A stretch of 64,000 nucleotides of DNA from Gymnothorax reevesii (taxonomy: Eukaryota; Chordata; Actinopteri; Anguilliformes; Muraenidae). The notes beneath the pieces are model-generated. The model was not told where the DNA came from. It searched no databases and saw nothing but the letters and a program-made list of their open reading frames with translations. The position numbers and the translations under genes were made by a program. Location: the NCBI GenBank assembly GCA_029721435.1, contig CM056573.1, positions 99,811,447-99,875,446 on the forward strand, given 5' to 3'. Of this stretch, positions 33,301 through 43,379 are shown piece after piece (the stretch's first letter is position 1; each line of letters opens with the position of its first letter).

Positions 33301-35430
33301 AATGACCTCATCGTTGAGCTACTCCGAGACCAACTTGTAAAGCGCAACTTTTTACCACCACAAAAATCAGTGAAGCTACAAACTGATGCTGAAAGACCAC
33401 TCTTACATCCTATCATGACTTTTCTTTCACAAACCGAGGCTGGAAGCGAGACTCTTCTCCTTACCAGGTGGAGGTGGTCCGAGTGGAACTGGTCCCCAAT
33501 CATCTGGAGCTTCTGGCCGATCTGAACCTCAGCGCTCAGCGCTGCAGGCAGTTCCTCGAGTCGTTCCAATTCTGCTTCCTCCTGATCCTGGCGTCCGCCG
33601 TGCTCGAACAGCGCTGGGAAGTGCAACCGAAAGCCTGCATTTCCTGGAGAGAGAGAGCGAGAGAGAGACCGGTCAAACTTGCTCAGTTATAATATAAGAT
33701 CGACCACCCCTCACACACATGCAGTAAGGTCCAAACATTAAGCTCTCACTTAATGAACCAAACTGATTTCAGCACTGATAACGGAATTCGGCAGAAGACT
33801 CTGCTTATGCTGGGTCTGTGAACTGGGCCCTTAGTGAACTGGTCCCATATTACCATCACAGTGAGAGAAAAGGGACCACAAACATTCCCTCACTGTAATG
33901 TTTCTCCAGCCTTTGCCGTGTGCAAAATAAACACTACCTGGCGTGCAACAAGCAAGAAACCGCGTATACACAGGTGCAGAACGCACATCCATCCCACTAA
34001 GTCTCCCAACCAAAAGTCCAAGAGTGAATGAGTGAGTGCGTGAATGAGTGAGTGAGTCAGTGAGTGTGTGAGTGAGTGACAATTTGCAAAGGCAGAGAAC
34101 ATGACAGCAGTTTGCATGCCGTGGGTTAAAACGATCTTCCAAGAAATTCTCAAAAAACAACTTAAACAATTTCAGTACTCTCTTATCATTGGTTTTTATA
34201 GACATGCCGTCTCTTCCAGTCTCAAGAGAGCACGACTGTTCGTGATTTAACACTGGGCTGAGCAACCAAGACATAACAAATCCATTTTTCTAAGAAAACT
34301 GGCACACTCTATTTACTCTTGAAGTCCTGTATCCCTGTCAGAAACACAGAACTCGAACTATCCGATTTGTCAAAGCTACCAGTTCTCAAATAATACTGTG
34401 CAACACTATTTTTAGTGACAAAAGGAGAAACCTGTGGACACGAATTCAAAAACATGAGGTTAGGAAAAAAAAAAAATGCAGTACCACGTAGCTGACACTG
34501 ATCTGAGGTATAGCATTTGGCACACATTCCAACACACGCCGACTTTCTACAACAGCTTTACAATGTTTTTTTTTTTTTTTCCTCCCCCATTCGGTAATCC
34601 TATACTTCATAGTACTCCAACTTCTAAGTATAAACAGAAAATACTGACTAGTCCAAGAATGGGCAGGGACAAAGAAAGCTGGAGTTAAGAGACATATTAC
34701 TTCCATAGTTTCATTTGTCAGGTGCCTATGGAATTCTAGAGGCAGTGTGCAGACAGAACGGGAAGAGGGTGGTTCACGGGGAGCGATCCTTTTGAGACGG
34801 GGCTGCGCGCCTGGACTGCGGCTCCAGCAGGAGGTGTCTGGCGACGGCAGTAGCAGTCGCGCGTTCGCAGCAGGGGCGCAGAACGCACGCAGACACTACA
34901 CCTGCGCCCCAGGGAGCGGTCACACAAAAGGACAACAGATAGGGGCGGCAGCGTCTGCGCCGGAGCCGAACTGGGATGCCTTTTGAATGGCAAAGCAGCC
35001 TTGCCACGTGAGCTCAGTTCATCAGGCTCAATCGCCTGAGGGAAAGGGGACAATATCCATAAACAGGCAGCACGTCTAGTCTGAGGGGCCTCTTTTGTGA
35101 CAGTCGAGCGACAGGTGACCTCAGGATTACCTCATCTTCACTTGCCGTTAGCTGAACTTTTTGAGAAGCCAGACTGTTTCTGTGACACTCGGCGAGATGG
35201 GTGTCTGTTTGCTTACTTCTCTGAGTTACAGAGGCACTGCACGTGTGCAGCTGAAACGTACCATAGAATAATCTCCGTGGCTCCTGGGCCACGCCGCAGG
35301 GCAGCATGCTGCCGTCTTGTCCCAGGGCAGGGCTGGGCGTCTGGGTACCCCTGTCCTCGAACTTTATCTCCCTGAAGGCGGTGTTCCATCTGAGAATGGG
35401 CTGGAACACGTCGTCTTCATCATCGTCCAT
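21186..35430 (-). CDS. bmf: BMF, Bcl-2-modifying factor, BH3-only apoptosis activator (three coding exons)
   Basis: The coding sequence joins 35430-35262, 33643-33465 and 21302-21186 on the minus strand and gives 154 residues; human BMF has 184. Known role: BMF is held on myosin V motors through dynein light chain and, when released, binds the groove of Bcl-2-type survival proteins to promote mitochondrial apoptosis. Seen in the sequence: an acidic start with EDDVFQP (residues 5-11), a light-chain motif RGTQTPSP (27-34), the conserved block MLPCGV...RRLFYGNAG (42-60), a BH3 helix AEVQIGQKLQMIGDQF (94-109) with the LxxxGD core (Leu102, Gly106, Asp107), and a tail WWRLAMALYAILF (128-140) like the mammalian WWQILLFLHNLAL. 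Both introns have GT-AG ends and the phases fit (phase 1, then phase 0). The protein is shorter than the mammalian form between the light-chain motif and the N-terminus and before BH3. It is the only gene here with every element of its family intact. Confidence 0.97.
21303..24069 (-). other. bmf intron 3, 3' part, no feature recognised
   Basis: Mixed-composition intron sequence. A 142-codon plus-strand frame at 22081-22509 looks like chance. A run of nine G lies near 22033-22042. Confidence 0.4.
24070..24275 (+). mobile_element. tRNA-derived SINE with A and B boxes
   Basis: TGGTCTAAGCG (24097-24107) fits the RNA polymerase III A box and GGTTCGATTCC (24147-24157) the B box. The head is followed by CATGTCTTCCCCATTC and ends in AAATCCC and A-rich tails, the layout of a widespread teleost tRNA-SINE family. 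It lies in bmf intron 3, opposite to the gene. Confidence 0.85.
25332..25351. repeat. Run of 20 C bases
   Basis: A homopolymer whose length may be unreliable in the assembly. Confidence 0.9.
25610..25985. repeat. Two diverged tandem units of about 180 bp
   Basis: Both units (about 25618-25809 and 25818-25982) contain GATAAAC/AATAAACTGACTTTT, GGACARAATGAA, ACGATGTAT/ACAATGTAT, TTTTTCTGRTGAAA, AGTCAATTTTCT/AGTCCATTTTCT and AGGTCAAATTCAACTA in the same order. This internal duplication is what keeps a 147-codon minus-strand frame open; it is not a recognised protein. Confidence 0.7.
25990..27655 (-). other. bmf intron 3, no feature recognised
   Basis: No coding or repeat family recognised. Confidence 0.4.
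27656..27726. repeat. (GAGT)n tract, left block
   Basis: Irregular GAGTGAGT/GAGA units end exactly where the L2-type LINE tail begins. Similar blocks at 30850-31022 and 31541-31691 suggest one ancestral tract. Confidence 0.85.
27727..30700 (-). mobile_element. Near full-length L2/Rex-like LINE, degenerate, sense to bmf
   Basis: On the minus strand the element ends with AATAAACTAAACTAAAC against the GAGT tract. Reading upstream (toward higher coordinates) come a C-terminal block FKAAQKWNSIPLHIRDS (~28080), the reverse-transcriptase catalytic motif MYADDTVIYTH (from 28809), GVPQGSILGPLLFSLYIDDL (~28860-28920), a QFGFRK...ST region (~29160) and an endonuclease-like stretch with GYQVFRKD and GGGLLIYVKET (~29700-29770). 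Stops and shifts interrupt all domains. The sequence upstream of about 29900 is probably ORF1 or 5' UTR and is not recognised. Confidence 0.8.
30850..31022. repeat. (GAGT)n tract, middle block
   Basis: GAGTGAGT, GAGA and GTGGGAGT units, continuous in type with the blocks on either side of the two LINE insertions. Confidence 0.85.
31030..31540 (+). mobile_element. 5'-truncated LINE tail ending in a GAATT repeat
   Basis: A short degenerate frame resembling AAxYVAACHSLRDRA (~31150-31185) is followed by T-rich and AT-rich sequence and then ATGCCAATAAAGCTCACTTG and GAATTGAATT at about 31506-31535, a poly(A)-signal-plus-tail ending common among teleost LINEs. The clade is not determined. Confidence 0.6.
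31392..31440. repeat. GT/AT-rich microsatellite in the LINE tail
   Basis: GT dinucleotides passing into ATGTAT units. Confidence 0.8.
31541..31691. repeat. (GAGT)n tract, right block
   Basis: GAGTGAGTGAGT units resume directly after the LINE tail. Confidence 0.85.
31838..32170 (+). repeat. Interspersed repeat between GT and CA microsatellites, with CCTAACCTTAACC motifs
   Basis: GT then CA repeats (31848-31918) are followed by TTGTGAGGACATTACATGG, several ACCCTAACCTTAACC-like units and a second TTGTGAGGACATTTTGTCC (32109-32127). I recognise this as a common fish interspersed repeat, though not its class. The CCTAACC units resemble telomere sequence but are irregular. Confidence 0.5.
32211..32445. 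repeat. Imperfect (CA)n microsatellite cluster
   Basis: ACACAC runs broken by CACAATCACATG-type units. Confidence 0.9.
33465..33643 (-). CDS. bmf: bmf exon 3: BH3 domain
   Basis: The acceptor ctctccag precedes GAAATGC; the first two bases complete Gly57. The 179-base exon encodes residues 58-116, starting NAGFRLHFPALFE and ending in the BH3 helix and HLHL. The donor is CACCTG followed by GTAAGG, a strong site, leaving phase 0. An acidic stretch rich in Glu and Leu (78-88) precedes the BH3 and is not a conserved family feature that I recognise. A short GA-rich run (33644-33672) lies just upstream, in the intron. Confidence 0.95.
33644..35261 (-). other. bmf intron 2, with short GAGT tract and CpG-rich block
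   Basis: A GAGT tract lies at 34021-34080 and a T run at 34567-34580. The stretch 34740-35000 is unusually CpG-rich (GCGCGCC, GACGGCAG, GTCGCGCG) for intron sequence and could hold regulatory or alternative promoter activity. No exon is supported. Confidence 0.5.
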
Positions 35431-35439
35431 CCGAGGTCT
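35262..35439 (-). CDS. bmf: bmf exon 2: start codon, light-chain motif
   Basis: The acceptor reads tttcacag before AGACCTCGG and the ATG at 35430-35428; nine untranslated bases precede the ATG. The donor is TTCTATG followed by GTACGT, so the exon ends after the first base of the Gly57 codon. It encodes residues 1 to 57 with EDDVFQP and the TQT motif that binds DYNLL1/2. No upstream in-frame ATG exists within the exon. An alternative acceptor two bases further in (after AG at 35439-35438) would only shorten the 5' UTR. Confidence 0.95.
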
Positions 35440-38400
35440 CTGTGAAAACCTGCCTAGAATGAGAGAGGGAGAGACAGAGAGAAAAATAAAAAAGAGAGAC
35501 AGAGAGGATTACTGCCTTAGAACCAGGCCCAGGTTCAACCTAGAAATAAACCAAATGCAGCGTAAATCTCACTTAAAAAGTCTGTCTCGTTTTCAGAACG
35601 ATTCGCTGCTTAACGATCTCGCCATGACACTTTGATGCCCGTGGCGAGAGCCCACAGCTTTTATAGAGTTTGCGTTTTAGTGTAATGAATGTTCTAAGCG
35701 GTCAGAGTAACCGCAATGGAAAAGAAGGTTTCACCAACTCTCTGTATTCATCAGATACATGAAAAAAAAGCACAGAAAAAGACCAGGGTATTTTCTTGAT
35801 ATGCTGAGAAAAGGCATATTTTGAATGATGAGCACTAATTAGAGACTTTTAGGCCTATATTTCTGAGGACTCACTTTGGCCCATGACCCCAGCTTCTTGG
35901 TTTTCAAGCATGGGAAGGACAGTCAACAATAAGCAATCGGTGAATGGGCAACATTATTTTACAGCCCTCGCTTATCCTTATCGCTTATTAACCGCTTGGT
36001 TATCCTGTGGCCATGCAAACACGAGATTCTACAATGATTCCATTGAGTTTGTTCCAGCTCATTAACTCCTTGGGCATGGATACTGGCTCTAACTAAAGAG
36101 ATATCCAACAGTAGATCTCTGATAAACAAAAAACCCGTGACAGCCAAGCTGAGTTCTTTATAGTGGGAATACCCAGTGTCCCATGCAGACATATTGATGG
36201 TGACATGAGCGAGGGGCAAAAAAAAGGTTCAGGTCCTACTTTTACGGACACATGTATACATCTGCAAAATAAAGGATCGTGTTTTCTAAAAATACCACTT
36301 CTCACGACAACATGGCTCTCAAAGCAAAGCCTTTAGAAGGAAAAAGTAAAAAAAAAAAAGCCAATATGCAATTTGCACAGACAAATAAAATATTTAAGAC
36401 AGCAAACAAACAAAAACAAACAAGATCAGATCCACTGATTGTTGTAAGAACTTGAGGAAAAAAAAATTGTTCTACGTGCTGGCCAAACTGGGGAGGGGAA
36501 AAAAAAAAAATCACTACTTTTCTGACTCTGGGGGACCTGTGAGTGTGGAACTGCAGTACAGAACCCTGGAGAGGAACGTAGGGAAACGGCTCACCACGTC
36601 AGGACAATATTCTCAGGGGAGTCATAATGTATTAAAAAGGGAGACAGCTGTACAGTAAGAATAGGAGCTGGGGGAAAGGGGGGAAAGGGTTGCTAAGAGA
36701 GCAATAAACAGACTGCAAACTAGCATTTCACACAGAATACGTAGGATAGTGCGCATGTCCAATTAAATCCCCTTGAAGTAGATTATAAAACTAGCCTAAC
36801 TAGGCAGTCAGAACTGTTCCAACAGACTGAGAAACTAGTGACAGTCAACTTATCTCCCTTTATCTCTCAGTGCAAAATCCACTTCCAGCTATATGTGTCA
36901 AAAAAGAACTTATAGCAACAAAAACAGCCCATATCACTGACGCAATTAATAAAAGCCACAGAAATCTGTTAAATCTGATTTGTAGAAGCTCTTACAGACA
37001 TGCACTGACACACACACACAAAAACAAAAACAAAGACAGGAACGAAAAATCACAGGAAGCAAGCTTGCACTGACCACTTAGTGGTAAGAACAGTCTTTCT
37101 ATTCCTTCTGAGGCTGGTACGCCCCAGCATATGACACCATGGCTACTTTTTGAGAAGATGAAATAATAATTAAAAAAATGAAAGCGAAAAAGCATGATTG
37201 TTATGGGGTGCACTGATCCAATTCAGACAACCAGTAGAGTTTGTTATAGCTGGTGGCTGTGGTCAGATGGCTTTTACTAAATTTATCGAAATGGAGGTCT
37301 GGCTAGTCAGGGCGGGATGTCCTAACCATTTTCCCCTATATTTTGTTCACCGTTTAAAATGACGACACTAACATTCCTGACTACAGCACTACCCTCAGGC
37401 CGAGAGCCAACTTAGTGGCGCGTTCACCAATTACAGCTATATGTACCCACTTTCAGAGGCTAAGCTTGCCTAATGAGCAAAAAATAGCTTCCTACTAATC
37501 CTGAGCTTTTTGTTACGAACTAGCAAAAAGCGTTCAAGCCCTCTATTCCACAGAGCTAATTTAATGAAAACTAATGACATCCCCCACTCTCCACAAGTTC
37601 ATTTCTGGCAAATCCAATAGATGCAAGAGCAATTTTCCTTATGCAAAAATGTGGTGAAATTAATGGAATATTTACTTTGCAGTTCTATAGGCTAAGGCTC
37701 ACTCTGCACATACGGCCATCAGCCAGCTTTTAGCAGTCAATTCAGAGCTGCAGAAAAAGTGGGCTTAAACTACACCTTTCCTCCACGCATTTCACACCCT
37801 CCCAAGGTACCTCTAACAGGCCTGCTGCATTTACAGGGGGTTTGTTCTAACCACTTTTGGGACTTGTGCATTAAACTACACTTGCCGTGCAGCAACACCA
37901 TCACCAACATCATTACCCCACAACAAACCTGGTGGTATTACAATAAAAACAGACTTGACACCGAAAGCCCAATGTGAATAGCTAATTAAAAACAAAAGTG
38001 AAAAGTGAAACCACAATCTCCTCCACACACCTGTCCTCATGCCAGCATTTAAAGATTGTATTTCCACTCTATTTTGAGCTCAGGGCTCTGGGTTTGTGTT
38101 TTGTTTTCAAGACTACTTGACACAACAAGTAAGAACTAAGCTTTTTAGACGATGAGCCTTGACACAATGAATAGGCAAAAAACTGTCAACATGTAATGTA
38201 ACTAGTAGAGTGGAAGTTCCCCCATATCCCATTGCCTGATAACATCACATTATACGCTAGAGACAACTGTGAAAAGAGGAAATCTTGCACAAATATGACT
38301 ATTACGGCTTCCCAGATGAGAGATATGAGGCTGGCTTGCCAATATCCCGTCAGTGACATGTATTGCTGTATTTGAGCGGGCAGCACAACGAGCACATAGC

Positions 38401-41400
38401 ATAATCAAGCAAAGTAAGAGCGCTCAACCACCCTCACAAGGTTAAAATTGAGCTGTGTAACAAATACATTATCCATGAACAACTCTGGCAACCTCTGGCT
38501 TAGCCATGCCCCAGGAGCAAAAGGAAGCGTCTGACTGGGAAGCTATTCAAAATATTAGGCCAAACCGGGCAGAATGTAGCCACAGAAACACGCGTGTTGG
38601 AGGCATTCGCCAGGGTTTGTGAGCCGTGAGTGGCATATGCACCTGCGGTGTCGTTCTGAGATGCGGCGTGTGGTGGCCCGCTTTGCGTGAGTGACAGGCA
38701 GGAACCTTTTGGCAGAGGCTGGTCCCAGACAGCAGAGTCTCGGCGCATAGCTCCCTCTGCTGCATCGGCCCATGACGACCTCTTGACGCTCAGCAGCGCT
38801 CATCTAAACCAAACTCTGACAACGCTCGCTTCCTATTGACAGGTGGGAGCTCCCCAGCCATATTACTGAAATTAACTCTACAATAGGTTTTCATTTCATC
38901 CCTATTTTTGGCACCCCAGATTCTACTGATTAATAGATCATGGAGGTCTCAAGCTAGTCAAGCAGGTGTGCCCTATCTAAAGTTAGAGTACAAATCCACA
39001 GGAAGTTAATCCCAGAATATGGTCAGAGATCCTTCATCACCGTGACAGAATACACTGAGACCTGAAGGCCGCTCACAAACATATCTTGAAGGATGTAGGA
39101 GGCCTAGAACCCTACCAGAGGCATACCTCATCAGTTACCGGGAGCCCTGGGGCCCACACAAAGGCCCCAGAGATGAGCTGCAGGGATGCCTTAAATCGGC
39201 ACAAGGCTTATGCGATAAGGCCCATTTCCACCGCAGGAACTTCAGGGTAATTTTACGGGGCCGTTGCTGTGTGTCTCCACCGCTGGAACCACCCCCGAAG
39301 GACAGAGTACCGGAACTTTTACAGGGGCTAAAAAAGTCCCTGCCTCATAGTAGGTACTCTGAACGGCCCCGAAAAACTCCTGGGTGAGCCTTGGGGTTTA
39401 CTCGGCGCCGACTGGATTTACTCAGGGCTGGGTGTAACCTCTACAGAAAGTGACAAAAATTTTTTAGAACTCAGCAGACGACAAGGGGTCGCATTTTTAA
39501 AAGGAGTTCTCCAACTTCACCCTCTCAGTGGAGACACCACAGTTGAGAGGATGTTCCTGTAGTAGTTCCCGCCCCCCAAATACTACCAGGAACTTCTTCG
39601 GTGGAAACGGGCCTATTGATTATAGGAGGCTTTGTACTCTCAAAACGGCCCGAGCACGGAGAATAACTGATGGCACTGTCATGTATATCATGCAACAGTG
39701 CTGCTGCAGTCCTTGACTGGCACAGAGCTATTTTTCCCATCAACTTATACCGTAGGATTAAGCCATGTATCCTCCATATTAATAAACAAATCTAAACATC
39801 TCTATAAAATACTATTGCTTCTAAACGTCATTGGATGATACGTGACCCAAAGTATCATTACAGTGCAGTTCTCTCAATTCAGTATTTTGTAGCCCAAAAA
39901 AAACAATGCATCTCAATTAATAGGGTAATTTACACTTTCCTCCTCGAAGCATCATTACATTAATACACTCCACCAGTACCCTCCATGCATAATAAACTTA
40001 ATCATTTGCAGTCATTTCATGACTCGCTAAAAATAACTGCCAGTCTTCCAAAACAAGAATCAGAAGCACAGTCCAGAACATCCTTCTTCTTCCAGTACTT
40101 TTGATTCAAATATACATATTCAGATCTATAAGAAACAGAAATATAAACAGACTTCTCATTCCAATACAATTTATCAGATTCCAATTTACCAGCCTTTTTC
40201 AATGCAGAGTTCTAAATGAAGTCAAATTGGACCTCCTGATCCAGCTTGTGCAGAATAGAAAGGGAAAGCACTCAGAAGGAACCTGCTATGGGACCAAACA
40301 GTGGTTTAGGGATGGTGTAATCTTTTAAAATCTAACGCATCAATTTATTGTCACCTTTCATAGGGCCCCAATTGGCCAAAAATAAAATCTAGAAATCTTT
40401 TCAAAATAAATAGCTAAAAATTTGCAATCTGCTCTGTGACTTTGCACAATATTTATTAGAGGGTGTTTTAATTCTTTAACTTCCTTAATTTCCAGCCATT
40501 TTCAGAGCCCAGCACACCTTATTGGCATCTCATTTCTCACTCGACACACTCGTCACCTGGCATAATTTACCTTGAATCCCACATATTGACCATCATAAAA
40601 CGGTTTAATAAAGTAGAGCCTGTGTAGAGGGGCCATTTTTTGCCTCCGGGGGCATCAAATATGACGTAATGGCTGAGAGAAGTCCTAACACAAACTTCTG
40701 GAGATGGCTACTCGACTGCATATTTCAGAGTTGAGTTATAAGGACAATATACAATACATGCATTTTGGGTACAAATCGGTTTATGTGAATAACGAGTGGT
40801 CTGCAGAACGCGGTAAAGTACTCCTAGCCATCATTCACAGACATAAAGGGATGAAACTGTCTTCGCACGGAACTCATCCTCAGTAGAGGAGTAGTAACGT
40901 TAGAGTAAGAGGGCGGACGTTGTTCATGTTAACTAATGACTATAGCCAGTGATCAGAAAAGGGCAACATCAACCTAAGCTAACCAGTGTAGGATCACGAA
41001 CAAGTCGCTATTTTCTCAAACGTAAAGGAGCAATACAACTTCGACGCTGCGTGTTAGCCTCTGGGACTAGCAAGCTAACGTTACAGAAAACTTTCCGACC
41101 AAAATATTCCATCTTGCACAGCTAATGCCATATTCAAGTAACTTACATAACGTGAACAATTGTTTTACGGATAGCTTAGCAAGCTAACTAACCATCACCT
41201 TTGATTCAATATCGAAAATGTCTGTCAAGAAGCAGCTCCGATCACCGCATTAGCTAGCTAGCACAACACGTAAACATTAGCTTGCTATCCTGTTGGCTAA
41301 ATAGTGTTTGATTTGCAACCGCAAGCTCGATAACTCTTCAAGGAAACGTTAACTAGCTGGGAACGTTCGCTACAATCGTGGACACGAATGCCAAGCCAGA

Positions 41401-43159
41401 TGCCAGAATGAACAAACTCTGGGCATGGAAATTCACTCGGGGTGGCGGTAACGTTAGCTTGCTGACTTAGTGCATATCCAAGTTTCTACCTTAACTGTTA
41501 TAGCCGAGCTACATACATGATTATAGCCATTTCTTAGTTAACGGTACTCGTTATTCGTCTAACCTAGCCTTGTAAGCTAAGTTGTCGTCAGCCGGTTAAG
41601 ATGAATCCCATGTGTTTTATGACCTTATATTAGCCGTTTTGGTAATTACACCACACGAACCAAACTTAGCTGGCTCGCGATTACATGGCCACTGTAATGT
41701 CCTCAAGTCGACTTTCTAATGACATCTACTGAAATGTAACGATGCGTTTGGTTTTCAGCAGTTTCACAGTGACGCGTTGCCCCTAACTGGAGTTAAAAGC
41801 AAGGACCAGCTAAGCTGCAAAAGTAAAAACACTGGTTACAACTGCTCAGCTTTCAGCAGTGGACTCCCAATAACGTTAGCCAACTAACGATTATAACTAA
41901 CGTTATATTTTCCACCTTGCATTCATGATTAAGGGACGTTATTGAAGCCACAGCAAGCGTTATGAAATTACAGGGAAACTTTACAAGTAATGTCACTTTG
42001 AAGCGTTTTGAATAACGTTAGATAAAACCTTTGATATGTAGGTAGAATAATTAGCTTACTGGCTAGTAAGTTACTGAAGGAATTGTGTAAATCCCCCAGC
42101 GTCGGCATCAAAGCAAAACTACAGCCAGTAAAGCTGACTTTAGATAGTTGCAAAAATCTCGCACTTAATGAATGGTACTTTAGCTTTTGAAATCTAGAAC
42201 TCCTCTACTTTCGCTGGCCAGCAGGTTCGCCCACATGTCATCTCTGCCTCACGATGTCTCCAGCAAGACAAACAGCCGGGTCTGCAGAGTGTCAGTGTGA
42301 TCGCCAGTGCCGTGTTAACCTTACAGTCCGGCTAGCACTTCTGGCGTTTCGGGACTGGCGTGTAGATAAGCAGAGTGTAATCCACTCTGATTTCTGCAGA
42401 GTAATTCTGTCGAATTTCCTGACATGGAATTGATAAGCAATTTAAATAAATGTTATCCAGCACGGAAGCATTGTTTTTCCTTTTTGTGAGAATATCTGCA
42501 GCGTATAACATTAACGTTAGCTAGCTACAAATAAATTCAGATCAATACAAACAGTTTGCAAGATAGCCAACAATACAGCGTCGGATAGCTACAAAAGAAT
42601 GGTAACTGTCGCCGGCATCTGTGGAAGTATGCGAACTTCACGTTGCCTGTAGTGTAACTTGACAGATTATTAATTGACACTAGGCAGCGCCCCACTGATA
42701 TTGTGGCTGTCGACCTAGCTTAACCTTAGTTAGCTGTGCCGGCTGATTGGCAAGGAGCGTCCAAATTAGTCCTTGGTCAACTATCCTCGTTACCGGGTGA
42801 ACTTGTCTCCAAGTAGTTCCAAGTCAGCCTACTAAAATGTAACGCGAACGTTGACTCTTCAGGGGTAAATCCGTACCATGCATAACAGGGTAAAATAACA
42901 GTTTTACTATAAGTCATTGTCCTGACTGACCACATCAAGTTCAGATTTTTCCTTTTGTGTCAGAAGCCAACTCATTGGTGAAACAGAGCCAGCCAGTTAG
43001 CTATTTGATGATATTAACGTTAGGTTAGATCACACGTGGATTTATTCGCTAAGTCACCTAACATTACCTAATCTTCGCTTACTCATTAAGTTACTATACA
43101 GCACCGACGACCAGCAGCGTCAGTTACTTGCATGCAGTAAAAAGTTAAAAGCTACTCAC
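35440..43159 (-). other. bmf intron 1
   Basis: Mostly unique-looking sequence. It contains one MITE (39219-39612) and, from about 40880 to 43060, a CpG-bearing zone dense in AACGTTAG and GCTAGC motifs. A 60-codon plus-strand frame (40704-40886) is noted separately. No coding exon of bmf is expected or seen. Confidence 0.5.
39219..39612. mobile_element. MITE with GGCCCRTTTCCACCG termini
   Basis: GGCCCATTTCCACCGCAGGA at the left is mirrored by CGGTGGAAACGGGCC at the right, with GAACTTC/TTCCTG subterminal repeats. The ~394-bp element has no coding capacity. The flanking bases (TAA against TAT) do not give a clean duplication; it resembles Harbinger or hAT MITEs of fishes. Confidence 0.6.
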
Positions 43160-43300
43160 GGCAAGCTGATATGTCCCTCGGCGTAACTGATTAGCGTTCT
43201 GTTGACTTCGATGTAGTAAGACGTTGTCTGTCTTCAGCGTTAAGTCTTGTCCTTATCCCACCACGACAACTTTCATACTGAAAGACATTTAGCAACAAGC
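43160..43300 (-). other. bmf: Probable untranslated first exon of bmf
   Basis: On the minus strand a strong donor (GCC followed by GTGAGTAGC) sits at 43160/43159, in a CpG-containing stretch downstream of a GC box. No ATG-led reading frame of note is present, which fits a 5' UTR exon, and BMF genes generally have one. The 5' boundary is a guess because no TATA box is visible. The intron to exon 2 would be 7.7 kb. Confidence 0.5.
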
Positions 43301-43375
43301 TGTTTTCAGTCTCTGAGACGGCAGCCTCAAATTATTCCGCCCCTTCAAAGCGAACGTCACGCAAGGAAAGTAAAT
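43301..43375 (-). promoter_or_regulatory. Candidate bmf core promoter with GC box and CRE-like half-site
   Basis: Reading on the minus strand, GGGGCGG (complement of 43337-43343) and TGACGTTC (complement of 43352-43359) lie 40-60 bases before the presumed first exon. No TATA box is seen, as is usual for CpG-type vertebrate promoters. The assignment rests on position and motifs only. Confidence 0.4.
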
Positions 43376-43379
43376 AAAT

